Both the position numbers and the translations under genes were made by a program. DNA of 64,000 nt from Anastrepha obliqua (Eukaryota; Arthropoda; Insecta; Diptera; Tephritidae): assembly GCF_027943255.1 (NCBI RefSeq), contig NC_072896.1:39148501-39212500 (forward strand). The letters run 5' to 3'. Shown piece after piece: positions 26,001-34,137 of this stretch; position 1 is the first letter of the stretch, and the number at the start of each line of letters is the position of its first letter. The notes below the pieces were generated by a model that worked only from the letters and a program-made list of their open reading frames with translations, did not search any database and was not told the origin of the DNA.

Positions 26001-29000
26001 AAATTTTTATTCAATAACAATTTTAAGTCCATGTAAAAAATGCAGGTAGTTACGTTTCCGGAATAAGAATTTTGTCGGCGCGAAGTAACTGCATCATCTT
26101 AATACCAGACTCGTGAGATGATACATTCGGGAAGGGGAATTGGTAATCTTCCAGTGCCAAACGACTTTCACCCCGCGCCCAAACAATGTACATGGTACCC
26201 TCCTGGAAACATATAATAAAATTTTATTACACGAAATTTGTTGTTAGAATAAATTAGACGTTTAAGTTTCTTTAAACGAATCGGTGACAAATAAGTGGGA
26301 GATCGAAAAGTTTACATTTTCCGCTTCAGATTTTCCTGTATAAGCCTAAAGTTAAGGCAGGGGCCGCGGAATCCTGTATGTATATATCTGCGTGACACAC
26401 CGGTAATAGGTCAAAGGATGTACGTATAGGAAGTATTCGAGCGAAAACTTCTCCTTGTGCTGTTCATGGGTAGCGAAGAACAAAGCGGTTATTCTAGCTG
26501 GGTTATTTTGTACGATTGAGGGTAAAGATACAAACAAAGCATTTCTTTTCAGAATCAGATTTGATTATCAGCCATAATAGCCTTACAATGAAGAACAGTA
26601 GGTTGAAATGGTTGCCCAGAGAAAGGGCACACTTCGGTAAAAATTAAACTACGTTCTTTGTAATACCATTGAAAAGGGTGTATATTTGTTAATGACGACA
26701 AAACCATGACTGAGTTAAGGGCCTGTTAACCATTTTATACTGCTGATAAAGTTCCACAGGTTTTTAATATCAAGGAGTAGAAAAGAAATCAGAGTCAATG
26801 TACTTAAATCTTAGCCCCGCGAAAGCAGTGCAGTTAAGCAGAAGCTACAGAAATAATTCCACCTCACCCTCCATACAGCTGACGAAAATAGGGCTCGAAG
26901 TATGGCTTTTGATAAAGCCACTTTCGCCTCAATATGTTCTTCTGCCGAACGACACGGATTTAATCAAACCATTGTAAAATGGATATATTCCATGCTCTCT
27001 GAGAGGGTGTTAACCGCTGGTGAGAACAGTGACAAACTAATCACAGTCAGGGCCAAGCAAGGATGCGCCCAAGGGAGTGTTCTTTATCCGCTGCTGTGGT
27101 GCTTCGTCGTATACTCTCTACTAGCGGAGATGCAGGAACTCGGTTTTCATGCCCAAGCATATGCGGACGCTGTCTGTGCGCTAACATCGGATAAATCCCT
27201 AAGGAAGCTTTGCACGAAAGTGCAGAGGATTCTGGACAAAATCGCTGACTGGTGCATGAGACAAGGTCTTTCCGTTAATCCGAATAAAACAACCATAGTC
27301 TTGTTTACGAGAAAACGGGAATTGGATGGACTCAGTCTTCCAACACTGAAAGGTGTGACTCTTGGTCTTTCCGATGGAGTTAATTATCTAGGAGTAATCT
27401 TGGATAAGAAGCTGACTTGGGAGACACACGCATGCATGCAGGGAGGTCTGACGGATATTTTCTTTACCGATAGGTCCAAGAATGAAATAGGGTCTGGAGC
27501 CGGATGGTACTTAAACGATAATATGGGGGAAATGGCAGCTGTTTTCCAAACGGAAATTTTCGCCATCCTGAGATGGAGAGATGGAGGAGATGGAGCGGGA
27601 AACAGATTGGAGTTTTCAGTGACAGTCAGGCGGCATTGAAGGCCCTGGAGAATGCGAAGCAAACCTCAAAGATTGTTCAAGAACGTAAAAAGAGGCTTAA
27701 TTCTGTCGCAAGACAAAACCGGCTTGTACTTATGTGGGTTCCGGGACACTCCGCTGTTCAAGGAAACGAAATTGCCCACGAATTGGCCAACCGTGGATCA
27801 GCGGTGCCCCCACAAGGGCCAGAGCCAATAATTGGAATCAGTTTCGCAGGAATCATGAATTGGATCAGCGATTATGTAGGCAATCTACATAAAGAGCGAT
27901 GATCCGGTCTACATAGAACGATGCAGAACTGCAAAGTGCTTTGTGACAAGTCCGAACAGAAAACTGTCAAACTTTCTACTAAAACTTGGAAGGAAGACGT
28001 TCGGTTGATGGTCGGTATAATTGCAGGACACAACCCATGGGGTCAGCATATGACCACCATTGGAATCATTGAGGACCCAGTGTGCCTGCCATGCTTGGAG
28101 GAGGCGAGCACTTGCTCTGTGAGTGCCCTGCTTCTGCTAGAGCACGGCTACGAGTTTTGGGTTCCGATGTCATGAAAATGAGTAATATTCGTTCTCTAAA
28201 ATTGGAGGATATTTACAGATTTGTCAAAGAATATAGAAAATTCTTACAGGACTAGCTATCTCTATCTCTGTCTCTATGCTTTCCTATCTCTTTCTCTGAT
28301 ACTTTTCTCCTTCCCCCCTTGACTATCTACCCCCTTTCCAGAGTTTTAAATACAATGGGCTTTTTAGCCTGAGTGTTTTAAGAGCCACCAAATCTCCTGG
28401 TGCTCCTTGGTTCGACCTTTACAAAATTTCAATTTCAATGGCGAATGTCACAGCATTACATATATCGCGGACACCCACGAAATTCGAGAGCTGAGATTTT
28501 GTGAATCTCAGAAAATCCCTCGAGCGCCTTCGATACACACTTAGCCAGAACAATTTCACGACCTTACAAGTTTGTGTACTTGCCCTGCACTCGCTGAGTT
28601 GAGCCGCAGCCCTTCTCTCCAGGAGCAGACCGCAAGTAGGCAACGGGAAAACTACACCACAGGTCCCCTAGTCAGCTCATCCGCTTCGCAGTTTCCTGAA
28701 ATATCGCTAAGACCATCGCATTATATCATATGATTTGGATCGAAAGCAAATACAGGCATATTCCAACCAGTAACGAGCGCACCAGCATGTAGAAGAGTAA
28801 AAAAAGTAATCTAAAGTAAATGCAATAATGATTCACCCTTTGTTGGGTATTTGGTCGAGCTCCTCCCTCTATTTGTGGTATGCGTCTTCGTGTTTTTCCG
28901 CAAATGGAGGGACCTGCCTCCGAATGGTAAATGATTTTTTATGACTACCTGTTGTATGGCTGTAAATCTTAGGAGGTTAGAGGCTATTAGAAGAAAACTT

Positions 29001-31152
29001 TTTCTGTCAGTTGATGTTTCATTACGCCTTGAATGTACACAGTAAAAGAAAACTAAAGGATTGGTTTCCAATTAGAGATACACTCTCTTGAAACATTTAT
29101 GCTGAAGGAGCTCAATAATATCATACTTTGGGCTGGTCCATCGATGTAATCGAGACTCTACTCACGTCACTATCTTAAAATTACTTTGAAAATTTGAATC
29201 GTTGAAGAAATTCTAATGCATGGTGGTTCGATTTCTGAATAAAAAAGTATCGAAAAAGTCAGATAAAAAAGTGTCTTCGCCTTTCATGTAGCCATTTCAC
29301 TTATAGAGGCTATCACTATTCAGTGCTCGAAGCGAAGCTCTCGGGGAATATTTTTTTTTGGAGAAAATAATATTTATCCAAAATAACCAAATAACCGATT
29401 TCTTGGAAATCATTTACCACTTTAGATTTCTGTTTTACAAAGCCTGGCCGCTGAAATCCTTCTCCAGCGGACATGTCATTCCGAATGCCAAAGCATCTCT
29501 GAAATATTAATTCAGCTTCTTTTTTTCAGTAGAATCAGGCATTACACTGGCCAACAAAATTGCAACTTTTGTCTGATGATTGAGATTTATCACTTGATGA
29601 TCACTAATTTTACGTCGCTGATCATAAATATACCCTCAATTTATTTGTGACAGTTCTTGTTTACGAGACATAGCTTTCGTTAATAATTCGTTGATTTTTA
29701 TTGCTCGTTTGATGAATAATTATAAAAAATTTATTATAATTTCACATGGCATCGTCAAGACGAGTTTGTGTAAATGTTCCGAATCAATTTTGTTTCATTA
29801 GCCGAGAGTATATGTTTAAGGAATACCGACTCAATATGACTCCGTTCGTAATTGAGGTTTACAAAAATCACTTAGGTCACCCGTTGGAAATGAAAAATGA
29901 GCCTTGGACTCCCCAAAAGGCATGCAAAATATGCGTTGAATTTCAACGTTTGTGGCCAAATAAGAAAAGGAATAGATTTAGGTACGAAACTGCTATGATC
30001 TGGAAGGAACTTGTGAACCACCACGACAACTGTTATTTTTGTTTGGTTAACATAACTGGCATTAACCGGAAAAATCGAGCCAAATGGGAATATCCTTTCA
30101 ATTTTAGATAGAATTAAATATGTGGATGTGTCGATTTAAAAACTTCCTTCTAGGCCAACAAAGTCGCCAAATTTTACGGAAGTCATGACAGGGATCGAGA
30201 AAAACGCATGGATTGAGTTTGTTTGGCTTGTTCAAAATCTTTTTGGGAATAAAAAAAGTTCTGATTATTCCCAACACATCGAAGAACTAATGAGTCACTT
30301 TCAAAGTCTTGGATGTATCATAAGCGTCAAGTTGTACTTTCTTCATAACCACCTCGACTATTTCCCTGCCAATCTTGGGGATCTAAGTGAAGAACAAGAA
30401 GAGCGGTTCTACCAGGACCTTCGTACGGTGGATGGCTGACTATTGTTGGGGCATTCAGAACAGCTGTATGCCTTCAGCTTCAAAAAGAAAATCAAACAAC
30501 AGAAAGTTTTTTTCAACTTAAAAACTGAATAAAATATGATTATCTTTAAATATTAGTGTTTTTTTTTATAAAACCGCTGATACTGAAATTTTAGTTACAG
30601 ATTTGAAATCCTCATAAAAAATTGGACTAAGATCATGTGCCATAACCCAATCATCAGACATGCTGTTTCTGGTTGTTACAAAAACAAAAATGAAACCAAA
30701 GGAGTTAAAGGAATTAAATGAAATTTTAACTATTAGCATAAACCTCTCAGTTTGACCATTGCACTTATAAATTACAATTGTACTTCTCCTTACATGCATC
30801 CGCAAATCCAGTGGATCACACGTGTCGAATTTTCGCTTAAATGCCAACGTGTACTCATCCATTTTGAACAGTTCGCAATCTTGCTGATAGTCTTTTTGCA
30901 CAAATTTACCATCCGGACTTGTGTAGGTATCAGTGACAATGTTGAAAAATCCATTTTGATTCTCGAAGAAACAGATATCTGCATCGCCCATTTCGCCACG
31001 CTTCGAGAAGCCCAAATAGAACCAACGATGCTTTTCATTGAAGGCATTTTGCAGATGAAACAGAACTTCCTGTTTATACCAATCCACCATCCAGCTGAGC
31101 TTAATTTCAGCGTTGTCCAGATAGATTTCATGAAGTTTCGTGTCCGATAAAC
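13746..31152 (-). CDS. Tbh: tyramine/dopamine beta-hydroxylase (DBH family), N-terminal exon missing
   Basis: Seven exons join in phase: 31152-30794, 26202-26054, 25992-25601, 19832-19666, 19595-19413, 19348-19161 and 14046-13746. They give about 579 codons ending in LLGECIY and TAA. The order is DOMON domain, then the two copper type II ascorbate-dependent monooxygenase domains. All copper ligands are visible: VHHLEVFHC and LEVHFNNP for the first copper, HTHLRG and the Met of DEMCVNY for the second. The sequence resembles DBH more than MOXD1 (ETTYWCHI, CTEVALPPSGI, HHFQEM, NYIHYYP). In insects the DBH orthologue is tyramine beta-hydroxylase, which makes octopamine from tyramine in secretory vesicles (family knowledge). 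The roughly 670-residue fly enzyme implies about 90 N-terminal residues, including the signal sequence, in exon(s) above 31152 that I could not find. Three introns exceed 4 kb and are full of transposons. Confidence 0.9.
14203..14397 (+). mobile_element. RTE-like LINE, 3' end fragment
   Basis: The fragment holds the last codons of the RT protein (EKDLASVGVSNWCRLARERN) and the 3' terminus 'CGCGCCAATTA' followed by GATGAAGAAGAAG. It is a severely 5'-truncated copy of the family at 20305. Confidence 0.8.
14417..15574 (-). mobile_element. mariner-like element with CGAGGGTTACTTTTTATA ends
   Basis: The ends CGAGGGTTACTTTTTATA (14419) and the reverse complement of TATAAAAGGCAACCCTCG (15555-15572) form terminal inverted repeats flanked by TA. 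On the minus strand, transposase remnants include CRRRIILHQDNASSHLSGHT (the second catalytic Asp region) and a downstream SYSSVLVPNEFFLFP, where the third Asp is replaced. The frame is broken in the N-terminal half. Length (about 1.16 kb) is typical of mariner. Confidence 0.75.
15790..16115 (+). mobile_element. tRNA-derived SINE (family A), full-length copy
   Basis: The tRNA-like head has 'TAGCCGAATGGGTTGGTGC' (A box) and 'GGTTCGAATCTC' (B box) 57 bp downstream, then a body of about 240 bp and the 3' end CTCGGCCAAA...CGCGCCAATTA followed by a T-rich tail. Near-identical flanks TTCTCATTCCA and TTCTTATTCCA (one mismatch) look like target duplications. Six more copies lie in this window. Confidence 0.85.
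16193..16222 (+). repeat. GATA microsatellite
   Basis: This is a short run of GATA units, interrupted once, just downstream of the SINE. Confidence 0.7.
16240..17090 (+). mobile_element. jockey-clade LINE reverse transcriptase fragment
   Basis: The three forward frames together read DIAQAFDRVWHE near 16255, then ARNSQASTAFNQLQQNLDSL, WLNKWRIKANEAKSAQTTFA, and near 16860 LVLKPVWTYGVQIWGSSPKS. These are late RT motifs of jockey-type elements. It is broken by stops and frameshifts. Confidence 0.75.
17100..18126. other. intronic DNA without recognised feature
   Basis: This is Tbh intron sequence. No gene or repeat family was recognised apart from a short ATGT run near 17658. Confidence 0.5.
18137..18461 (-). 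mobile_element. tRNA-derived SINE (family A), minus orientation
   Basis: In complement it runs from the head CCGTAGCCGAATGTGTTGGT (about 18455) to the 3' end GTGTACGCGCCAATTAT (about 18160) plus an AT tail. TTAGTTGTTT at 18127-18136 and 18462-18471 is a likely 10-bp target duplication. The 3' region holds a small inverted repeat CACCCAAGAAAGGGTG. Confidence 0.8.
18472..19160. other. intronic DNA without recognised feature
   Basis: No gene or known repeat was seen. Confidence 0.5.
19161..19348 (-). CDS. Tbh: Tbh exon: second copper site methionine
   Basis: A 64-bp intron (19349-19412) separates it from the previous exon. It reads GDALVTTCYYNT, then GGFSISDEMCVNYIHYYP. The Met of DEMC is the third ligand of the second copper. 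It ends FIYMK plus two bases at GTAAGC. Confidence 0.93.
19413..19595 (-). CDS. Tbh: Tbh exon: second copper site HTH
   Basis: After a 70-bp intron (19596-19665) the exon reads ALPPSGIIIFGSQLHTHLRG. The HTH pair is the second-copper ligand set. It ends NLHYKPHVLP at donor GTAAGT after exactly 61 codons. Confidence 0.93.
19666..19832 (-). CDS. Tbh: Tbh exon: inter-copper region
   Basis: The exon opens GRIDSSGMRIKLSSKLRQFD and contains MELGLEYTDKMAIPPGQ and the Cys pair YCIAEC, ending in TEV at GTAAAA. The phase joins both neighbours. Confidence 0.92.
20305..21365 (+). mobile_element. RTE-like LINE, RT domain and 3' end
   Basis: The frame from about 20318 carries RT motifs: KRGFRQGDSLSCDFFNLML, LLAYADDIDIIGL (catalytic YADD near 20530), MGLEVNEDKTKYLLFSNKQ and TLYKTLIMLVLTYGTEAWTM. 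A stop at 21005 replaces a codon after KIFGP, and the frame resumes at 21038 with the C-terminal EKDLASLGVSNWRRLARERN. The 3' end is GCGGTTATCGCGCCAAGAAGAAGAGG. It is 5' truncated. Clade assignment (RTE-like) rests on motif style and the short-repeat tail. Confidence 0.8.
21370..23685. other. intronic DNA without recognised feature
   Basis: This is 2.3 kb of Tbh intron. No gene, SINE or transposon motif was recognised. It probably contains old decayed repeats. Confidence 0.4.
23690..24420 (+). mobile_element. RNase H LINE, 3' end fragment
   Basis: The first frame reads ADELARKGSTLDLAEVV (end of RNase H). A second frame from 23891 gives ATLTGHWKVGEHATRL and CRSCQAEGAKESLYHYLCEC, the C-terminal Cys/His motif, ending LYLDLTKWI. 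About 150 bp of 3' UTR follows. Confidence 0.75.
24588..25492 (-). mobile_element. DD41D (rosa-type) mariner, internally deleted
   Basis: Terminal repeats TATAAAGGATTTTTC and, in complement, TATAAAGGGTTTTTTC bound the element. The minus-strand frame holds the DNA-binding region (GGPSKSTLQRLVAKFKTTGS), LGVHPYKIQLTQELK, the first catalytic IIFSDEAHFWMNG and the second MWFQQDGATCHTAN. It then runs straight into the 3' terminal repeat, so the region with the third Asp is deleted. The start region also has a stop right after MSVH. It is non-autonomous. Confidence 0.85.
25601..25992 (-). CDS. Tbh: Tbh exon: first copper-binding domain
   Basis: After a 61-bp intron (25993-26053) the exon reads TNLKTVRVALENVTVPSKET, then LVHHLEVFHC and VRLEVHFNNPELKE. 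The adjacent His pair and the later His are the three ligands of the first copper (CuH). It ends one base into the next codon at GTAAGA. Confidence 0.93.
26054..26202 (-). CDS. Tbh: Tbh exon: linker to first copper domain
   Basis: The exon opens EGTMYIVWARGESRLALED, directly continuing the previous exon in phase 0. It ends ADKILIPE plus two bases at donor GTAACT. The DBH counterpart is the segment from EDGTVHLVYG to the start of the catalytic core. Confidence 0.9.
26600..26885 (-). mobile_element. RNase H LINE 3' end, part 1 (interrupted)
   Basis: The sequence GGTTGCCCAGAGA...GGGC to 'CTCCATACAGCTGACG' matches the 3' part of the LINE at 34206-34890. It continues, after an insertion, at 28415. 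Confidence 0.6.
26890..28390 (+). mobile_element. R1/LOA-type LINE inserted in an older opposite-strand LINE
   Basis: The forward frame from about 26900 gives RT motifs VRAKQGCAQGSVLYPLLW, HAQAYADAVCALTSDKS (the catalytic YADD is altered to YADA) and LDKKLTWETHA. A deletion then joins it to RNase H (FFTDRSKNEIGSGAGW), LMWVPGHSAVQGNEIAHEL near 27730 and the C-terminal HNPWGQHMTTIG. A pyrimidine-rich 3' UTR ends with ATGGGCTTTTTAGCCTGAG. It is broken by frameshifts and both 5' and internally deleted. Confidence 0.75.
28415..28735 (-). mobile_element. RNase H LINE 3' end, part 2
   Basis: The minus strand carries RNase H LINE sequence equivalent to 34590-34870, including the complement of GAGAGCTGAGATTTTGTGAA. 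It resumes the copy interrupted at 26885. Confidence 0.6.
28830..29040 (-). mobile_element. degenerate tRNA-derived SINE (family A)
   Basis: 'GGTATTTGGTCGAGCTCCTC' and 'CAAATGGAGGGACCTGCC' match the family in minus orientation. The head is lost. Confidence 0.65.
29746..30535 (+). pseudogene. relic of a Cys-rich protein family of unknown function
   Basis: The first frame (29746-30111) begins MASSRRVCVNVPNQFCFISR and contains WTPQKACKICVEFQRLW and NHHDNCYFCLVNITGINRKN. This is a set of Cys pairs that looks like a zinc-binding module; the first pair is damaged (CFIS where CxxC is expected). A second frame (about 30150-30439) gives GIEKNAWIEFVWLVQNLFGN and FLHNHLDYFPANLGDLSEEQ, then shifts to MADYCWGIQ and RKSNNRKFF near 30436. 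I recall these as the first and last parts of a roughly 600-residue multi-copy protein found in arthropods and cnidarians without assigned function. The middle is missing. It is probably mobile, but no terminal repeats are certain. Confidence 0.55.
30794..31152 (-). CDS. Tbh: Tbh exon: DOMON domain
   Basis: The acceptor is TTCACAG and the exon opens LSDTKLHEIYLDNAEIKLSW. It contains WFYLGFSKRGEMGDADICFF and FKRKFDTCDPLDLRMH, typical DOMON and DBH linker sequence. It ends at the donor GTAAGG on a codon boundary. The first two bases complete a codon begun in an unseen upstream exon. Confidence 0.9.
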
Positions 31153-31935
31153 CTGTGAATTTATTGAAAGTTATTATTTTGTGATTGATTATGAACTTAT
31201 ACGTAATGCGAGTATATGTGTATAGAAAATAAAATAAATTATTGCAGAATAGTACAATAAGAAATTCAAAAATTATAATATATACTAAAAGAGTACGACG
31301 GCCCCCTATTGCTGAATGGTAGCAACCAGGGCGAATTCATTCAAGGTGGTGGCACTACGCAAATGACAACAAGCATACGACGTTAGTGTGAATGGAACGG
31401 ATCTTTGACATTTCATGTTGTGTTAACATTCTAATGTACACTGCAAAAGAAAACAATAATAAATCAGCGGGCCTACTCATGATTCAATTATACAAGGTTA
31501 AGTAAAGTTTGACAACTGATTTCGACTGCTACTTAATCCATTGATGCAATTTGGAAGCAAGGGAAAAAAGGGCATAAGTTTATCCCCTTTCTGAAAATGT
31601 AGTAAAAAATTGAAAAAGGTCGTTGTAAGCCATAGAATAATTTTATGTTATTTTATAAGTGGTACTTAATTATTTACATTTTTAACTTAACTATTCCCAT
31701 AGATTTGTGTCATATATGTATGTATTTTGACCATGCATCGGATAGGAATCTATATGTGCCATTTGTAAACCTACACTGAAGTAATAAATAAAACAACTTG
31801 AGAATAGTGGAAACTCTTAACGAGGAAAAACCACTTTTATTTCGTCACGTCCGCTAATCATACATTTGATTTTTTAAGGGGATTACCTGCAAAGTTAGAA
31901 GTATAAAATCTGTGTTAAAAAAAGATAAATTTATA
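31153..31935. other. region upstream of the Tbh DOMON exon, no feature seen
   Basis: No exon with a signal peptide and matching phase was found here. The sequence is AT-rich and non-coding. Confidence 0.45.
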
Positions 31936-31938
31936 TAC

Positions 31939-33400
31939 AGTCACTCACATTCAAAGTCGGGCAGATGCATACGAAAACTTCTAGACATAATATCTATGTT
32001 TTGATGAAAGAAAACACGTTCTACCTCTTTCTGTTTTTGCACAAAAATTGTTTTATTTAAAAACAACAAAAAAAATATATTCCAAGTTGCTTTATAAAAT
32101 GTTAATGTATAAAAAACTGAAAAAGGCCACTTCTCTGTCTCACATTTAAAGTCGGGCAAACCATGTTTTGCAAATATGCATACCGTTATTTCTAAATTTT
32201 CTATACTTGTATTAAAAGTTATTGTTCATTGTTGTCTTGTCAATCAGTGGGTGAGTTTATAAAAGTATTTTGCAAAATGCCGCGTAATGGTAAACAGTCT
32301 ACATTGGAGGAACGCAAAATAGTAATTCAACTGCACTTAGACGGAAAATGTGAGCGAGCAATATCGAAATTGATAAAAAAAAGCAAGTCAACAGTGCACG
32401 ATATTATTGCTAGATACAATGAAAATGGTTTCATTGCAAATAAGCATCGTGGAACCCGTCCAAAGAAGCTTTCCTCCAAAGATGAGAGCATGGTGCTAAG
32501 GGAAGTGAAGAAAAATCCATTCATTTCTGCTCCAAAATTAACTGCGATGGTTAAAGAAGCTTCTGGGGTGGAGGTAAATCCCGAAACAATAAGAAGGCTT
32601 CTTCGAAAAAATGATTTTCACGGCCGAGTTGCGCGGAAGAAGCCCCTAATAAGCAAGAAAAACCAAAATGACCGGCTTGTTTTTGCTCGCCAATATATGG
32701 CTAAGGATTTCGATTTTTGGAGCACTGTAAGTGGGGGAAAAAATAACAATTTCATGATTTTAATATTCATTCTTTAGGTATTATTTACTGACGAAAGTAA
32801 ATTTAATTTATTTGGATGTGATGGAAGGGGTAAAATGTGGCGCAAACCGAACAAGGAGTTGGAAGGCAAGAATTTAAGAAAAACGGTTAAACACGGTGGT
32901 GGATCTGTAATGGTTTGGGGATGCATGGCGGCGTCAGGAGTTGGAAAATTGCATTTCATTGGTGGAATAATGAATAAACACGTTTATTTAACAATTTTGA
33001 AACAAAATTTGAAAGAAAGCGTGAGAAAACTGGGCATCGAAAGTAGTTTTCAATTCTACCAGGACAACGATCCCAAACATTCCTCATATGACGTCAAGAG
33101 CTGGTTGTTATATATTGTAACTGTCCAAAGGTAATAAAAACCCCTGCACAAAGTCCCGACCCAATGCCATTTAGCATTTGTGGGATGAATTAGATCGCCG
33201 GATGCAGGAAAGGCAGTGTACATCAATACAACTCTTGAAAATTGCTCTGCAGCAAGAATGGAATAAAATAAGCCCTGATGTTTGCAAAAAGTTAGTGGAA
33301 TCGATGCCAAGCCGGCTACAAGCAAAAAGGTGGAGCAACGAAGTATTAATTTTGCGTTGTGTATATAAATTTTAAGCAGTTATTAACAAAAAATCAGATT
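31939..33400 (+). mobile_element. Tc1-like element with an intron-containing transposase, decayed
   Basis: The transposase starts MPRNGKQSTLEERKIVIQLH at 32277, with paired helix-turn-helix regions. A 51-bp intron-like sequence at 32727-32777 (GTAAGT...TTTAG) lies in phase 0: removing it joins DFDFWST to VLFTDESKFNLFG, the first catalytic Asp. MVWGCMAASGVGKLHF and QFYQDNDPKHSS (second Asp) follow. A frameshift near 33110 and TAG in place of the catalytic Glu codon (NAI*HLWDELDRR) inactivate it. The left end has direct repeats TCACATT(C/T)AAAGTCGGGCA at 31945 and 32140, like IR/DR-type Tc1 ends. No right terminal repeat was found. Confidence 0.8.
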
Positions 33401-34137
33401 GATAATCTGCAACAAAAGACTTACCTAAATGTGGCTATGTAGCAGCTATTATCAATGTAATTTTCACAGAACTTTCAATAGAATTGAAAGATGCGAAAGT
33501 CTAAGCAAAAGGGAATAGGCAAAACAATATTGCCTGCTAACTTTTTCAGCAAAAATTTTAATTTCTACGCTTTTGAGTACTTTTTCTTTAGAATTTGCTC
33601 TGAAATAAAAAGTAGCTTTTCCAAGAGGACAACACGGATTTATTAAGTAGCTCCAAGATGGCTAACACAGGGTGAAAATTAGACTACTTACATCACCTTT
33701 AATTATTGCTTCATGGGGCCTACTGATATCGCATTTAATAGATTCGAATTGAATGCAATCATAAAAGAAGCAATAATAAACAGCTGGCACAGAGCTGCTT
33801 TTGCATTCATTCACCGTTTTTGCAGCGAAGCTTGCGAAATCATGATATTTTCTAGTTAGGGATGGTTAGAATTAATTATTCTTCGAATCCTCTGATTTCT
33901 AGAATTTTTAGAGAATTTAATATGCTTTCAAATCATACTGACATAGATTTTTCTTCCTCAAAGTTCTACTTCAAAATGTTACTAAATGATTTGTTTAACT
34001 AGACTTCCAAAAATTTACATTTTCTTTATTAAAATGAAACAAATAAATTATTGGTTTAATTTATTTTTGATTGAATTGTTTAGCATTAATCTGTTTTTCA
34101 TAGTCTGTAAGAAAAATTGCATTTAGGATATTAATAT
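33401..34137. other. AT-rich spacer
   Basis: No gene or recognised repeat. Confidence 0.5.

Noticed and set aside
13746..31152. Assignment of the beta-hydroxylase gene to MOXD1/olf413
   Set aside because: MOXD1 shares the fold, but NYIHYYP, SMQCNKSD, ETTYWCHI and HHFQEM match DBH better. Orthology still needs a tree.
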